NCBI RefSeq assembly: GCF_016919245.1
Contig: NZ_JAFEJA010000002.1
Location: 62,001-126,000 of the forward strand
Length of the DNA stretch: 64,000 nucleotides
Direction: 5' to 3'
Origin: Streptomyces zhihengii
GTDB lineage: Bacteria; Actinomycetota; Actinomycetes; Streptomycetales; Streptomycetaceae
The position numbers and the translations under genes are program-made. Shown here piece after piece: positions 7,627 to 15,999 of this stretch (position 1 is the first letter of the stretch; each line of letters opens with the position of its first letter). Below the pieces are notes generated by a model. It was given only the letters and a program-made list of their open reading frames with translations. It was not told where the DNA came from and did not search any database.

Positions 7627-8622
7627 ATGAGCATGACGACCCCGCCCGGCTGGTATCCGGACCCCCACGCCCCGGGCGCGGAACGATGGTGGGACGGCAC
7701 GGCCTGGACGGCCCACACCCGGGCGGTCCAGGTTCCGGTGGCTCCGACGGCTCCGGTCGCGCCGACGGCTCCGACGCCCGGCTTCGGGCCGCCCACCGTG
7801 CCGTTGCACCGGTCGGCCGCGGGGCCCGCCGCGCCTGGCGGCGGTGGCGGTCGCGGCCGGCGGATCGTGGCGCTGTCCGCGGCGGCCGTCGTGCTGGTCG
7901 CCGCCGTGGTCACCGGCACCGTCCTGCTCGGCAAGGACGACGACCCGGCGCCGCCGGACGCCGCACCCGGGAGTCCGACCGTCGCCGCGTCCGCCACCGA
8001 GGAGCCCGGCCCCTCGCCCGGGAAGAGCGAGGAGGCCGATCCCGGGCGGCTGACGGACCAGCTCAACGGCATCAGCCTGCCCATCCCGGACGGCTGGACC
8101 GAATCCGACCGCGCGCTCGGCTCCGGCGCCACCATGTACACGGACGTCACCTACGACTGCCCCGGCGGCGGGTCACCGCTCTGCCGTCACGGCCAGGTCA
8201 CCTCGGTCACCGCCGATCTGTCCGGGGCGACGGGCGGCGCCGCGACCGCCAGGTCCGTGGCGGAGAAGGACATCGGGAAGGCGGCGGACGCCGCCTACGA
8301 CGAGGACGCGCTCGGCAACCGCACCCACGGCGGCATCACCTCGCACAGGGTCGTCAAGGCGCAGAACGTCGCGGTCGCCGGCCGGGCCGGCTATCTGGTG
8401 CGCTGGAAGGTGGTCACCGGGGCCGGCCCCGGCGGGTACGTGCAGTCGCTGGTGTTCCCCTCGACCGCCGGGACCGGGGCGCTGGTGGTCGTGCGCTTCG
8501 CCTTCGACGCGGGGCCGGACGGCCCGGACCTCGCGGAGATGGACCGGATCACGGCGGGGATCCGGGCGATCGGGGGCGACGCGACGAGCGGCGGCGTCGG
8601 CAGCAGCATCGGCCCGGACTGA
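7627..8622 (+). CDS. DUF2510-domain membrane-anchored protein
   Basis: 331 residues. The N-terminus carries the DUF2510 signature PGWYPDP followed by RWWDGTAWT, a short cytoplasmic Trp-rich module common in actinobacterial envelope proteins. A Pro/Ala/Thr linker leads to one membrane helix at roughly residues 79-103 (VALSAAAVVLVAAVVTG), so the remaining two thirds should be outside the membrane; this part has a Pro/Ser-rich stalk then a soluble domain with a Cys pair (YDCPGG and LCRHG). No enzymatic motif is recognised. It stands alone between the MITE and a convergent MarR gene. Confidence 0.75.
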   Translation: MSMTTPPGWYPDPHAPGAERWWDGTAWTAHTRAVQVPVAPTAPVAPTAPTPGFGPPTVPLHRSAAGPAAPGGGGGRGRRIVALSAAAVVLVAAVVTGTVLLGKDDDPAPPDAAPGSPTVAASATEEPGPSPGKSEEADPGRLTDQLNGISLPIPDGWTESDRALGSGATMYTDVTYDCPGGGSPLCRHGQVTSVTADLSGATGGAATARSVAEKDIGKAADAAYDEDALGNRTHGGITSHRVVKAQNVAVAGRAGYLVRWKVVTGAGPGGYVQSLVFPSTAGTGALVVVRFAFDAGPDGPDLAEMDRITAGIRAIGGDATSGGVGSSIGPD

Positions 8623-8665
8623 CCGGGCCCGTCCGCGCGGCGGCGGAAGCGGGCCGCCTTCGCCG

Positions 8666-9514
8666 TCACTCTGCGAGCGCCCGGTAGAGCGAGGCGACCG
8701 ACGGCGGCCTGCCCGCGTTCTTCCCGGTGCGGATGGTCAGCCGGGTGGCGATCTCGGCGACCGGCACGCCCTGGGCGCGCAGCTCCCGGGCGCGGGCGAG
8801 CATCTCCTCGTCGACGACCTTCGGCCGCCCGCCGGCCGGGCCCCCGGCGCGGCCGTGCCCGGCGTACTCCGCGCCCACCGACGGCGCGCGGTAGTCCTCC
8901 GCCGGACTTTCGCAGAACTCATTCTCAGAACCCTCGGCGGGGGTGCCGTCCGGGATCCCCGCCCCGCCGCCCGGGAACCCCCGGCCGGCCGGCTCGCCGC
9001 GGCCGGGGACGAGTTCTTCGGGGACGGTGTCGCCGAGGGACTCCAGCAGATCGCGCAGCAGCCCGGCGAGCGCCCCGAGATCGGCCCCGGAGAGCCCTGC
9101 CAGCACCCGGTTCTCGGTGGCGAGGTGGTCCGGCAGGGTGCGGTCGACGAGGGCGAGCCCCTCCTCGGTCAGCGAGACGTGGACGACCCGGCCGTCCGAC
9201 TCGCTCGGGGTGCGGGTCACCAGACCGCGCGCCTGGAGCCGGTCCAGGCGCTGGGTGATGGCCCCGGAAGTGACCATCGCCGCCCGCATCAGCTCCGCCG
9301 GGGTGAGGCGGTGCTCCGGGCCGCTGCGCCGCAGCGTGGCCAGCACGTCGAACGACGCGGAGTCCAGTCCGTGCGCGGCGAACGTCTTCCCCAGCTCGTT
9401 GCCGACCAGGCGCGACACCCGCGACAGCCGGCCGATCACCGCCATCGGCGTCACGTCCAGATCGGGACGCTGCGCGCCCCACTGCCCCAGTACGAGATCC
9501 ACGTGGTCTGCCAT
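8666..9514 (-). CDS. MarR-family regulator fused to a recombinase-type C-terminal HTH
   Basis: Residues 1-150 form a MarR winged helix: FDVLATLRRSGPEHRLTPAEL, MVTSGAITQRLDRLQARGLV and the wing RTPSESDGRVVHVSLTEEG. A Gly/Glu-rich linker (about 155-228) is followed at 229-282 by GRPKVVDEEMLARARELR, VAEIATRL and GRPPSVASLYRALAE, which resembles the DNA-binding tail of serine recombinases. No catalytic recombinase domain is present. The protein is longer than a plain MarR (about 150 residues). It is divergent from an EamA exporter, with two repeated palindromes between them, so it probably represses that exporter and itself. Confidence 0.85.
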   Translation of the reverse strand: MADHVDLVLGQWGAQRPDLDVTPMAVIGRLSRVSRLVGNELGKTFAAHGLDSASFDVLATLRRSGPEHRLTPAELMRAAMVTSGAITQRLDRLQARGLVTRTPSESDGRVVHVSLTEEGLALVDRTLPDHLATENRVLAGLSGADLGALAGLLRDLLESLGDTVPEELVPGRGEPAGRGFPGGGAGIPDGTPAEGSENEFCESPAEDYRAPSVGAEYAGHGRAGGPAGGRPKVVDEEMLARARELRAQGVPVAEIATRLTIRTGKNAGRPPSVASLYRALAE

Positions 9515-9534
9515 GGGGGCAGCCTAGCCAATCT

Positions 9535-9567
9535 CTTAGTGTTGAGGTACTTTGGCTTAGTGCTAAG
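9535..9567. promoter_or_regulatory. Tandem MarR operator candidates
   Basis: Two related 12-mers, CTTAGTGTTGAG at 9535-9546 and CTTAGTGCTAAG at 9556-9567, lie between the divergent MarR and EamA genes. The second is a perfect palindrome apart from its two central bases, the first an imperfect one. Their centres are 21 bp apart, two helical turns, so two dimers would sit on the same face. The right-hand site overlaps the proposed GTG of the exporter, which would allow direct occlusion of its promoter. Confidence 0.6.
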
Positions 9568-10606
9568 CAACCTGCTGAGAAGCATCCGAGATCACCGGCT
9601 GGGCATCGTCGTGCTCACCGCGCTGGCGCCCGCCATCTGGGGCAGCACCTATCTCGTCACGACGGAGCTGCTGCCGCCCGACCGCCCGCTGCTGGCCGCC
9701 GTGCTCCGCGCGCTGCCCGCAGGGCTGCTGCTCGTCGCGGTCACCCGGCGCCTGCCGCGGGGGATCTGGTGGTGGCGCGCCCTGCTGCTCGGCGCGCTGA
9801 ACATAGGCGTGTTCTTCGCGCTGCTCTTCGTCGCCGCCTACCGGCTGCCGGGCGGGGTCGCCGCCACGGTGGGGGCGGTGCAGCCGCTGCTCGCCGCCGG
9901 GCTCTCCGCCGCGCTCCTCGGCGACCGGCTCTCCGCTCGCACGGTGGTCGCGGGCACGGCGGGGGTGGCCGGGGTCAGTCTGCTCGTCCTGCGCTCCGAG
10001 GCGCGGCTCGACGCGGTCGGCGTGGCCGCCGCCCTCGGCGGCGCCCTGGTGATGGCCACCGGCGTGGTGCTCGCCAAGCGCTGGGCGTCGCCCGCGCCGC
10101 TGCTGGCCACCACCGGCTGGCAGCTCGTCGCCGGCGGCCTGCTGCTGCTCCCCGTCGCGCTGCTGGTCGAGGGCCCGCCGCCGGCCGGTCTGACGGCGGT
10201 GAACCTCGGCGGCTACGCCTACCTCTCGCTGATCGGCGCCGCCGTGGCCTACGCCCTCTGGTTCCGCGGCATACGGGAACTGCCGCCGACGGCGGTCTCC
10301 TTCCTCGGGCTGCTGAGCCCCGTCGTCGCCACCCTCCTCGGCGTGATCGTCGCGGGGGAGCGGCTCAACGCCCTCCAGCTCACCGGCGGAGCCGTCGTCC
10401 TCGCCGCCCTCGTGGCGGCGCAGCGCCGGCGCCCGGGGCCCCGCCCCACCGCCGGCCCGATACCCGGCACGGCGCACGACAGCGCCGCCGGCCCACCACC
10501 CGACACCGCACAGAACAGAGAGCCCGACCATGCGCATGACCGTCTTCGGAGCAGCCGGCCAGGTGGGACGCAGGACCGTGAGCGAGGCGCTGTCCCGCGG
10601 ACATGA
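9560..10606 (+). CDS. EamA-family (DMT) transporter
   Basis: Ten predicted membrane helices in two EamA repeats, beginning with TALAPAIWGSTYLVTTELLPP, the usual first helix of drug/metabolite exporters, and a second repeat with GIRELPPTAVSFLGLLSPVVATLLG. The tail after about residue 295 is Pro/Ala-rich and runs 77 nt into the next gene. The GTG at 9560 is the first plausible start; no strong ribosome site precedes it, and it lies inside a MarR operator candidate, so the true start or promoter architecture is uncertain. Substrate unknown; its control by the divergent MarR gene suggests export of a toxic small molecule. Confidence 0.82.
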   Translation: MLSNLLRSIRDHRLGIVVLTALAPAIWGSTYLVTTELLPPDRPLLAAVLRALPAGLLLVAVTRRLPRGIWWWRALLLGALNIGVFFALLFVAAYRLPGGVAATVGAVQPLLAAGLSAALLGDRLSARTVVAGTAGVAGVSLLVLRSEARLDAVGVAAALGGALVMATGVVLAKRWASPAPLLATTGWQLVAGGLLLLPVALLVEGPPPAGLTAVNLGGYAYLSLIGAAVAYALWFRGIRELPPTAVSFLGLLSPVVATLLGVIVAGERLNALQLTGGAVVLAALVAAQRRRPGPRPTAGPIPGTAHDSAAGPPPDTAQNREPDHAHDRLRSSRPGGTQDRERGAVPRT

Positions 10607-11171
10607 GGTCACGGCGGTCGTCCGTGACCCGGCCCGCTACGCCTCCGCGCTCCCACCGGGCGCCCGCCGCCGCTCGGGCGACGCCTCGGACCCGGCGGCC
10701 GTCGCCCGGCTCTCCCGGGGCCAGGACGTGGTCATCAGCGCGACCCGCCCGGGAGCCGGGCGTGAACAGGAACTGGTCGCCACGGCGGAGGCGCTCCTCG
10801 ACGGCACGGCGCGCGGCGGTGCCCGCCTCCTGCTCGTCGGCGGCGCGTCCACCCTCACCGTGCCCGGAACCGGGGGCACCGTCGCCGACGCCCCGGACTT
10901 CCCCGACGACTGGAGGGCCATAGCGGCCGCGTGCGCCGCCCAGCTCGGCGTCTGCCGTGCGGCACCGCCCGCCGCGGACTGGACTTACCTCAGCCCGCCC
11001 GCCCTGCTGGAGCCGGGCAAGCGCACCGGCCTCTACCGCAGCGGCTCCGACACCCTGCTCACCGACCCGGAGGGCCGATCGGTCATCTCCATGGAGGACT
11101 TCGCCGTGGCCCTTCTCGACGAGGCCGAACGCCCCCGCCACCGCCGTGCCCGCTTCACGGTCGCCTACTGA
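10530..11171 (+). CDS. NAD(P)H-binding protein, atypical SDR (YwnB-like)
   Basis: 213 residues starting with a Rossmann fold: VFGAAGQVGRR (residues 5-15) and later the NmrA-like features VVRDP, LLLVGGAST and SPP. It lacks the YxxxK catalytic pair, as in NmrA/BVR-B type proteins that bind NAD(P) and act as redox sensors or flavin reductases. AGAGAG precedes the ATG. The start lies inside the 3' end of the exporter gene, so the two are co-transcribed. Specific function not recognised. Confidence 0.82.
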   Translation: MRMTVFGAAGQVGRRTVSEALSRGHEVTAVVRDPARYASALPPGARRRSGDASDPAAVARLSRGQDVVISATRPGAGREQELVATAEALLDGTARGGARLLLVGGASTLTVPGTGGTVADAPDFPDDWRAIAAACAAQLGVCRAAPPAADWTYLSPPALLEPGKRTGLYRSGSDTLLTDPEGRSVISMEDFAVALLDEAERPRHRRARFTVAY

Positions 11172-11211
11172 GACCGGCTTCCGGGGCGTCCGCGGGCCGG
11201 CGGCAGGGCGC

Positions 11212-12414
11212 TCACAGGTAGGTGCGGCCCTCGCCCCGGTACGTGGGCACGGTGCCGGTCACCCGGTCGCCCTCGATCAGATGGAGTGCGGCGAAGCGCT
11301 CGCACAGCTCCCCGGCCTTGGCGTGGCGGAACCAGACCTTGTCCCCGATGAGCAGATCATCGGCGGGCGGCCCGATCAGCGGGGTCTGCACCTCGCCCGC
11401 GCCCTCCTGGGGGTCGTAGGCGAGCCCCTCCGGAAGGTAGGGGACGGGCAGCCGGTCCTTGCCGGCCGCGCCCGAGGCGGGATATCCGCCGCCGAGCACG
11501 GTCACCGTGCCCACGCCCGGGCGCCGCACCACGGGCTGGGCGAACAGAGCGGCCGGACGGCCGCTGAAGGAGGTGTAGTTGTCGAAGAGACGCGGCACGT
11601 ACAGCCCGGACCCGGCCGCGATCTCCGTGACGCAGTCCTCGGCGGCCGTGTGCTGCACACTGCCGGTGCCTCCGCCGTTGACGAACTCCAGATCCGGCTC
11701 GACCGCGCGCACGGCGCGCACGACCTCCGTCCGCCGGGTGGCGAGCTCCGCCCGCGCCGCGCGCTGCATCAGCCGCACCGCCCGGGACCGCAGCGGCGAC
11801 CCGGCCACCGAGTCGCCGACCCCGGCGATGTGCCCCTCGTAGGCCATGACGCCCACCAGCCGGAAGCCCGGCCGCCGGGCGATCGAGCGGGCTACGTCGG
11901 CCAGTTGGGCGGGCCCGCGCAGCGGGGACCTGCGGGCGCCGATCCGCACCCGGCCGCCCAGCAGGTGCAGCGCGGTGTCCATCTCCAGGCAGACCCGGAT
12001 CTCCTCCTTGCCGCCCGCCCGCGAGCGGTCGATCAGGTCGAGCTGCGCGACGTCGTCGACCATCACCGTCACCGCGCCGGCCAGCTTGGGGTCCCCGGCG
12101 AGCTCGGCGAAGCCCGCGCGGTCGGCGGAGGGATAGGCGAGCAGCACGTCGTCGAAGCCGGCCCGGGCCAGCCACACCGACTCGTCGAGGGTGAACGACA
12201 TGATCCCGGCGAAGCCGTCCCTGGCGAGCACCCGTTCCAACAGCGCCCGGCAGCGCACGGACTTGCTCGCCACCCGGATCGGCTTGCCGCCGGCACGGCG
12301 CACGAGATCGTCGGCGTTGGCGTCGAAGGCGTCGAGATCGACGACGGCCAGGGGAGCGTCCAGATGTGCGGTGGCCTTGTCGTAGCGGGCCCGGTCCGCG
12401 GCACGGGGAGTCAT
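11212..12414 (-). CDS. Amino acid deaminase/aldolase (alanine racemase-fold, PLP-dependent)
   Basis: A 400-residue member of the D-threonine aldolase-like group: an N-terminal PLP TIM barrel with the Schiff-base lysine in VASKSVRCR (Lys51), FTLDESVWLARAGFDDVLLAYP, VMAYEGHIAGVGD and FVNGGGTGS, then a beta domain containing the metal/PLP region (DKVWFRHAKAGEL). Family members cleave or deaminate D- or beta-hydroxy amino acids; the substrate here is not evident. Start ATG at 12414. It is transcribed alone, convergent with the NAD(P)-binding gene 40 nt away. Confidence 0.8.
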   Translation of the reverse strand: MTPRAADRARYDKATAHLDAPLAVVDLDAFDANADDLVRRAGGKPIRVASKSVRCRALLERVLARDGFAGIMSFTLDESVWLARAGFDDVLLAYPSADRAGFAELAGDPKLAGAVTVMVDDVAQLDLIDRSRAGGKEEIRVCLEMDTALHLLGGRVRIGARRSPLRGPAQLADVARSIARRPGFRLVGVMAYEGHIAGVGDSVAGSPLRSRAVRLMQRAARAELATRRTEVVRAVRAVEPDLEFVNGGGTGSVQHTAAEDCVTEIAAGSGLYVPRLFDNYTSFSGRPAALFAQPVVRRPGVGTVTVLGGGYPASGAAGKDRLPVPYLPEGLAYDPQEGAGEVQTPLIGPPADDLLIGDKVWFRHAKAGELCERFAALHLIEGDRVTGTVPTYRGEGRTYL

Positions 12415-12615
12415 GGCCCGAGCTTGCCAGACCTGATTACCCCGGGGTAGTGGATGTTCTGGGCAGATCCCCACGGACCGTCCGCCGTGTGACGGACCGG
12501 CCCGGCGCAGCCCGTTAGAGTGACCCGCACGAGCCGGCGAACGCACCTGCCGCGCACGGTGATCCGTGCGGCGGCGGGCGGTGCGCGGTGAGCGGACACG
12601 GTAACGGGGGGCAGG

Positions 12616-14399
12616 ATGAGCACGGAGGCGCAGCGCCCTTCGGGCGAGCAGCCCCCGCCCCGCTCCCGGATCTCGGACATGCTCCTCCCCGTCGAGCCGC
12701 CCGCCCCGCCCGCGTCCGAGCAGCCCGAAGCGCCCCGGCCGCCCGCTTCCGCGCCCCCGGAGTCCACGCCCGCGCCCGCGGCACGCGTACCGGCCCAGCC
12801 CGCCTCCGCGGCCCGCGCGGCGACCTCCCGGAAGCCCGCCGCGCCGCCGGAGCCCGCCGCCGCGCCGCCCACGTCCCCTGACCCCCGGCCGTCGGCATCC
12901 ACCGCCCCCGCGTCCGCCCCGCGGCCCGCCGCACCGTCCGCACCCGCCACCGCGCCCGCGTCCGCCCCGGATCCCGAGCCCGCCCCGCGCCCGTCCGCGA
13001 CCGCCCCGGCTCCGGCACCCACGCAGCCGCCCCGCCCTGCGCCCGCGTCGACCGCCCCGGCGGCGCCCACGCGCCCCGCGCGACCGGCCACCCCACGCAG
13101 CCTGCCGCGACCACCCCGGCGCGCCCCGCGCAGCCCGCACCCGCCCCGGCAGCGCCCGCACCCGCCGCGCCGCTCCCGTCTGGGAAGCCCACCCCGGGCA
13201 GCACCCCCGCCACCGCCCCCACCGCCGGGAGCCCCACCGCCGCGCGCCCCGCCCCCGCGCGCCCCACCTCCACCCCGGGCACGCCCGCGGGCGACGTCGC
13301 GCGGAGCGTCCCCGAGACGGAGACGACCACGCGGCTGCGCCCCACCCCGCCCGCGCCGCGCAGCGCGACCTCGGAGAGCCCGGCCGCCCCGGCCCGGCCC
13401 TCCGTCCCGCCGGCGCCCCGCGACGAGAGCCCGGCCCCCCGGCCCTCCGTCCCGCCCGGGCGGCGGGATGCCGCTCCCGGCGTGCCTCCGCAGGCGCCGC
13501 CCGTCCCGCCCCCGCCGCGGCGCAGGCCCGTCGGGTCCGTCGACATGACGCCGCGGCCCGACGCGCCCCGGCCCCCCGTCCACGCCTGGGCGCCGCCGGA
13601 GACCCCGGCCGAGATGACCACCCGGCTGCGGCCCGTCAAGGCCCGCCACCCGGCCCGTACCGCCGGTGCCATCGCCTGCGTCGTCCTCGGCGTCGGCCTG
13701 ATCGGCGGAGCCGCCGCCGGTACCTGGCTGACCGGGGACGCCGGAGCCGCCGACAGCGAGCGCGCGCGCGACGCCGAGGTGCGCACGCTGTGGCACAGCC
13801 TCCCGGTGGACACCCTCTTCCCGCGCACCCTGCGCGGCGACGACGCGGGCCCGGGCGGTGCCGACCGCGTCTGGACCCGTGTCGGCGTCGCCCCCGACTC
13901 CGACTGCGCGAGCGCCCTCGACCCGCTGCTCGCCAGGACCATGGAGCAGGTCGGCTGCGTCCGGGTGGTCCGGGCGACCTACACCGACGCCACCGCCAGC
14001 AGCGTGACCACCGTCGGCATGGTCTTCACCGAGGCCGAGCGGGACGGCATGCTCGCCCTCCACAACCGGTTCACCACCGAAGGGCTCGGCGACCGCAGGG
14101 ACCTGATGCCCCGCGCCCTCCCCGCCAAGGGGACCGTCGCCGCCGGGTTCGGCGACGGTCAGCGCGCGAGCTGGACCGTCGACGTCGTGACCGAGGCCCC
14201 CGTCGTGGTCTTCGCCGTCTCCGGCTTCGCCGACGGGCGCGAGATCCGCGAGCCGCAGCCCGCGGGCGACGCCACCGCCGACGGCGCCACCACCGCCGCC
14301 GCCCAGTCCGGGCTCGGCCACGACACCACCGGCATCGCCGAACGCATCGAACAAGGACTGCGCGCCGCCGCGTCCCGGGCCACGGAGAAGTCGGAATGA
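12616..14399 (+). pseudogene. Pro/Ala-rich single-pass membrane protein, frameshifted (or two-part gene)
   Basis: A GGGGGGCAGG precedes the ATG at 12616, which opens MSTEAQRPSGEQPPPRSR and a long Pro/Ala tract. That frame loses its Ala/Pro/Thr character near 13080-13110 and ends meaninglessly at 13548. The frame one base earlier is then protein-like from about 13083: TETTTRLRPTPP, later EMTTRLRPVKARHP, a membrane helix around 13660-13740 (AIACVVLGVGLIGGAAAG) and an extracellular domain to the stop at 14399. The simplest reading is one gene with a single-base loss in a GC repeat; assembly error is equally possible. The intact downstream part (GTG near 13482, 305 residues) could still be translated. 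Its stop overlaps the protease start by ATGA, so the two work together. Confidence 0.6.
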
Positions 14400-15619
14400 G
14401 ACGCCTGCTGCCCCGCCGCGCCCGCCTCACCGCCGCGCTCCTCGCCACCGCCTTCACGGTCCTGCCCGCCGCGACGCCCGCGCACGCCGACGCGATACGC
14501 GCCCAGCAGTGGGGCCTGGAGGCCATGCACACCGAGCAGGCGTGGCAGACGACCAAGGGCAAGGGCATCACCGTCGCGGTGCTCGACACCGGGGTCGACG
14601 ACCAGCACCCGGACCTCGCCGGCTCGGTGCTGCCCGGCAAGGACCTGATCGGCTTCGGCGCGGGGCGCGGCGACGCGTACTGGGCCCGTCACGGCACCGC
14701 GATGGCCGGCATCATCGCCGCCCACGGCCACGGCCCCGGGCGGGAGTCCGGGGTGCTGGGCATCGCGCCCGAGGCGAAGATCCTTCCGGTGCGGGTCATC
14801 CTGGAGGGCAAGGACAAGGCCCGTGACCGGGCCCGCAAGTCGCGCGGCACCGCGCTCGCCCAGGGCATCCGCTGGGCGGCCGACCAGGGCGCCGACGTCA
14901 TCAACCTCTCCCTCGGCGACGACAGCGAGTCCGCCCACCCCGAGCCCGGGGAGGACGCCGCCGTGCAGTACGCCCTCGCCAAGGGCTCCGTCGTCGTGGC
15001 CTCCGCGGGCAACGGCGGGGAGAAGGGCGACCGGGTCTCGTACCCGGCCGCCTACCCGGGGGTGATCGCCGTGACCGCGGTCGACCGGTTCGGCACCCAC
15101 GCGGCCTTCTCCACCCGCCGCTGGTACGCCACGGTCAGCGCCCCCGGGGTGGATGTGGTGATCGCCGACCCGGACCAGAAGTACTACCAGGGCTGGGGCA
15201 CCAGCGCTGCCGCCGCGTTCGTGTCGGGCGCCGTCGCCCTGGTCCGCTCGGCACACCCCGGCCTGACGCCCGCCCAGATCAAGAAGCTCCTGCGGGACAC
15301 CGCGCGGGACGCGCCCGAGGGCGGCCGCGACGACACCTACGGTTACGGCTTCGTGGACCCGGCGGCGGCGATCGCCGAGGGCCGCTCGCTGCGCCCCGCG
15401 GACCTGGCGGCGGCAGCCGCCGGCTACGACGAGCGCTACTTCGGCACCGGCCCCGATCCGGACCGCGGGGACGGCGACGCGTCGGCCCTGCTCGCCCCGG
15501 CCGCCGGCGGACTCGGCATCCTGACCCTGGTGGCGGCGGTCGCCCTGTGGCGCGGCGGCCGCGGCCCGTCCCGTCCCGCCGGCCCCCGCCCCCGCAGCGA
15601 CCACAACACCTACGCCTGA
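14396..15619 (+). CDS. Mycosin-like S8 family serine protease
   Basis: 407 residues: signal peptide (RRLLPRRARLTAALLATAF, cleaved after AHA near residue 30), a subtilisin domain with catalytic Asp64 in VAVLDTGVDD, His99 in RHGTAMAG, oxyanion Asn206 in SAGNGG and Ser270 in GTSAAAAFVSG, then a C-terminal membrane helix (about 365-386) and a short cytoplasmic Arg/Pro tail. This is the layout of type VII mycosins (MycP), which are anchored outside the membrane. No other ESX gene is visible here. It is coupled to the Pro-rich membrane protein by an ATGA overlap. The last codons are copied in the repeats downstream. Confidence 0.9.
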   Translation: MRRLLPRRARLTAALLATAFTVLPAATPAHADAIRAQQWGLEAMHTEQAWQTTKGKGITVAVLDTGVDDQHPDLAGSVLPGKDLIGFGAGRGDAYWARHGTAMAGIIAAHGHGPGRESGVLGIAPEAKILPVRVILEGKDKARDRARKSRGTALAQGIRWAADQGADVINLSLGDDSESAHPEPGEDAAVQYALAKGSVVVASAGNGGEKGDRVSYPAAYPGVIAVTAVDRFGTHAAFSTRRWYATVSAPGVDVVIADPDQKYYQGWGTSAAAAFVSGAVALVRSAHPGLTPAQIKKLLRDTARDAPEGGRDDTYGYGFVDPAAAIAEGRSLRPADLAAAAAGYDERYFGTGPDPDRGDGDASALLAPAAGGLGILTLVAAVALWRGGRGPSRPAGPRPRSDHNTYA

Positions 15620-15840
15620 CCGTCTCGGTGGCCCCCGGCCGTGCCCGACGGCCCCGGCGGCCCGCCCGGCCCACATCTGATCGGCCCCGGCGCCCCGCCC
15701 CCGCAGCGACCGCAACACCTACGCCTGACCGTCTCGGGTGGCCCCCGGCCCGTGCCTGCCCGGCCCCGGCGGCCCGCCCGGCCCGTGCCTGCCCGGCCCC
15801 GGCGCCCCCCCCCCGCAGCGACCACAACACCTACGCCTGA
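15594..15840. repeat. Tandem ~110-bp repeat copying the protease 3' end
   Basis: The sequence GCAGCGACCACAACACCTAC, which encodes the end of the protease, starts at 15594 and recurs at 15703 (one base changed) and 15815 (unchanged). Each is followed by TGACCG(T/C)CTCGG and a GC-rich spacer, giving units of 109 and 112 bp. Only the first copy is read in the protease frame; the third is in a different frame that would end with the same RSDHNTYA residues. This points to recent slippage or unequal exchange. Confidence 0.85.
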
Positions 15841-15935
15841 CCGCCTCGGGTGGCCCCCGGCCGTGCCCGACGGCCCCGGCGCCCCGCCCGGCCCACGCCT
15901 GACCGGCCCCGCCGCCCCGCCCACCCTCCGCCCGC

Positions 15936-15976
15936 GCACCCCTCCGGCCCCGCCCGGCCCGGGGCCGGAGGGGTGC
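15936..15976 (+). terminator. Terminator-like hairpin upstream of the SseB gene
   Basis: Perfect 16-bp stem (15936-15951 with 15961-15976) around a 9-nt loop, without a U-tract, as usual in Streptomyces. It closes the protease unit. The 15620-15999 gap otherwise holds the tandem repeats and the promoter of the following gene. Confidence 0.7.
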
Positions 15977-15987
15977 GGGGCGAGGGC

Positions 15988-15993
15988 TAGGCT
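15988..15993 (+). promoter_or_regulatory. Candidate -10 of a leaderless promoter
   Basis: TAGGCT ends six bases before the GTG at 16000 and there is no ribosome site, the arrangement of leaderless actinobacterial transcripts. Confidence 0.45.
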
Positions 15994-15999
15994 CGACGT

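Noticed and set aside
15547..15840. Small gene ending in RSDHNTYA
   Set aside because: It is the protease 3' end repeated in another frame; no start signal of its own.
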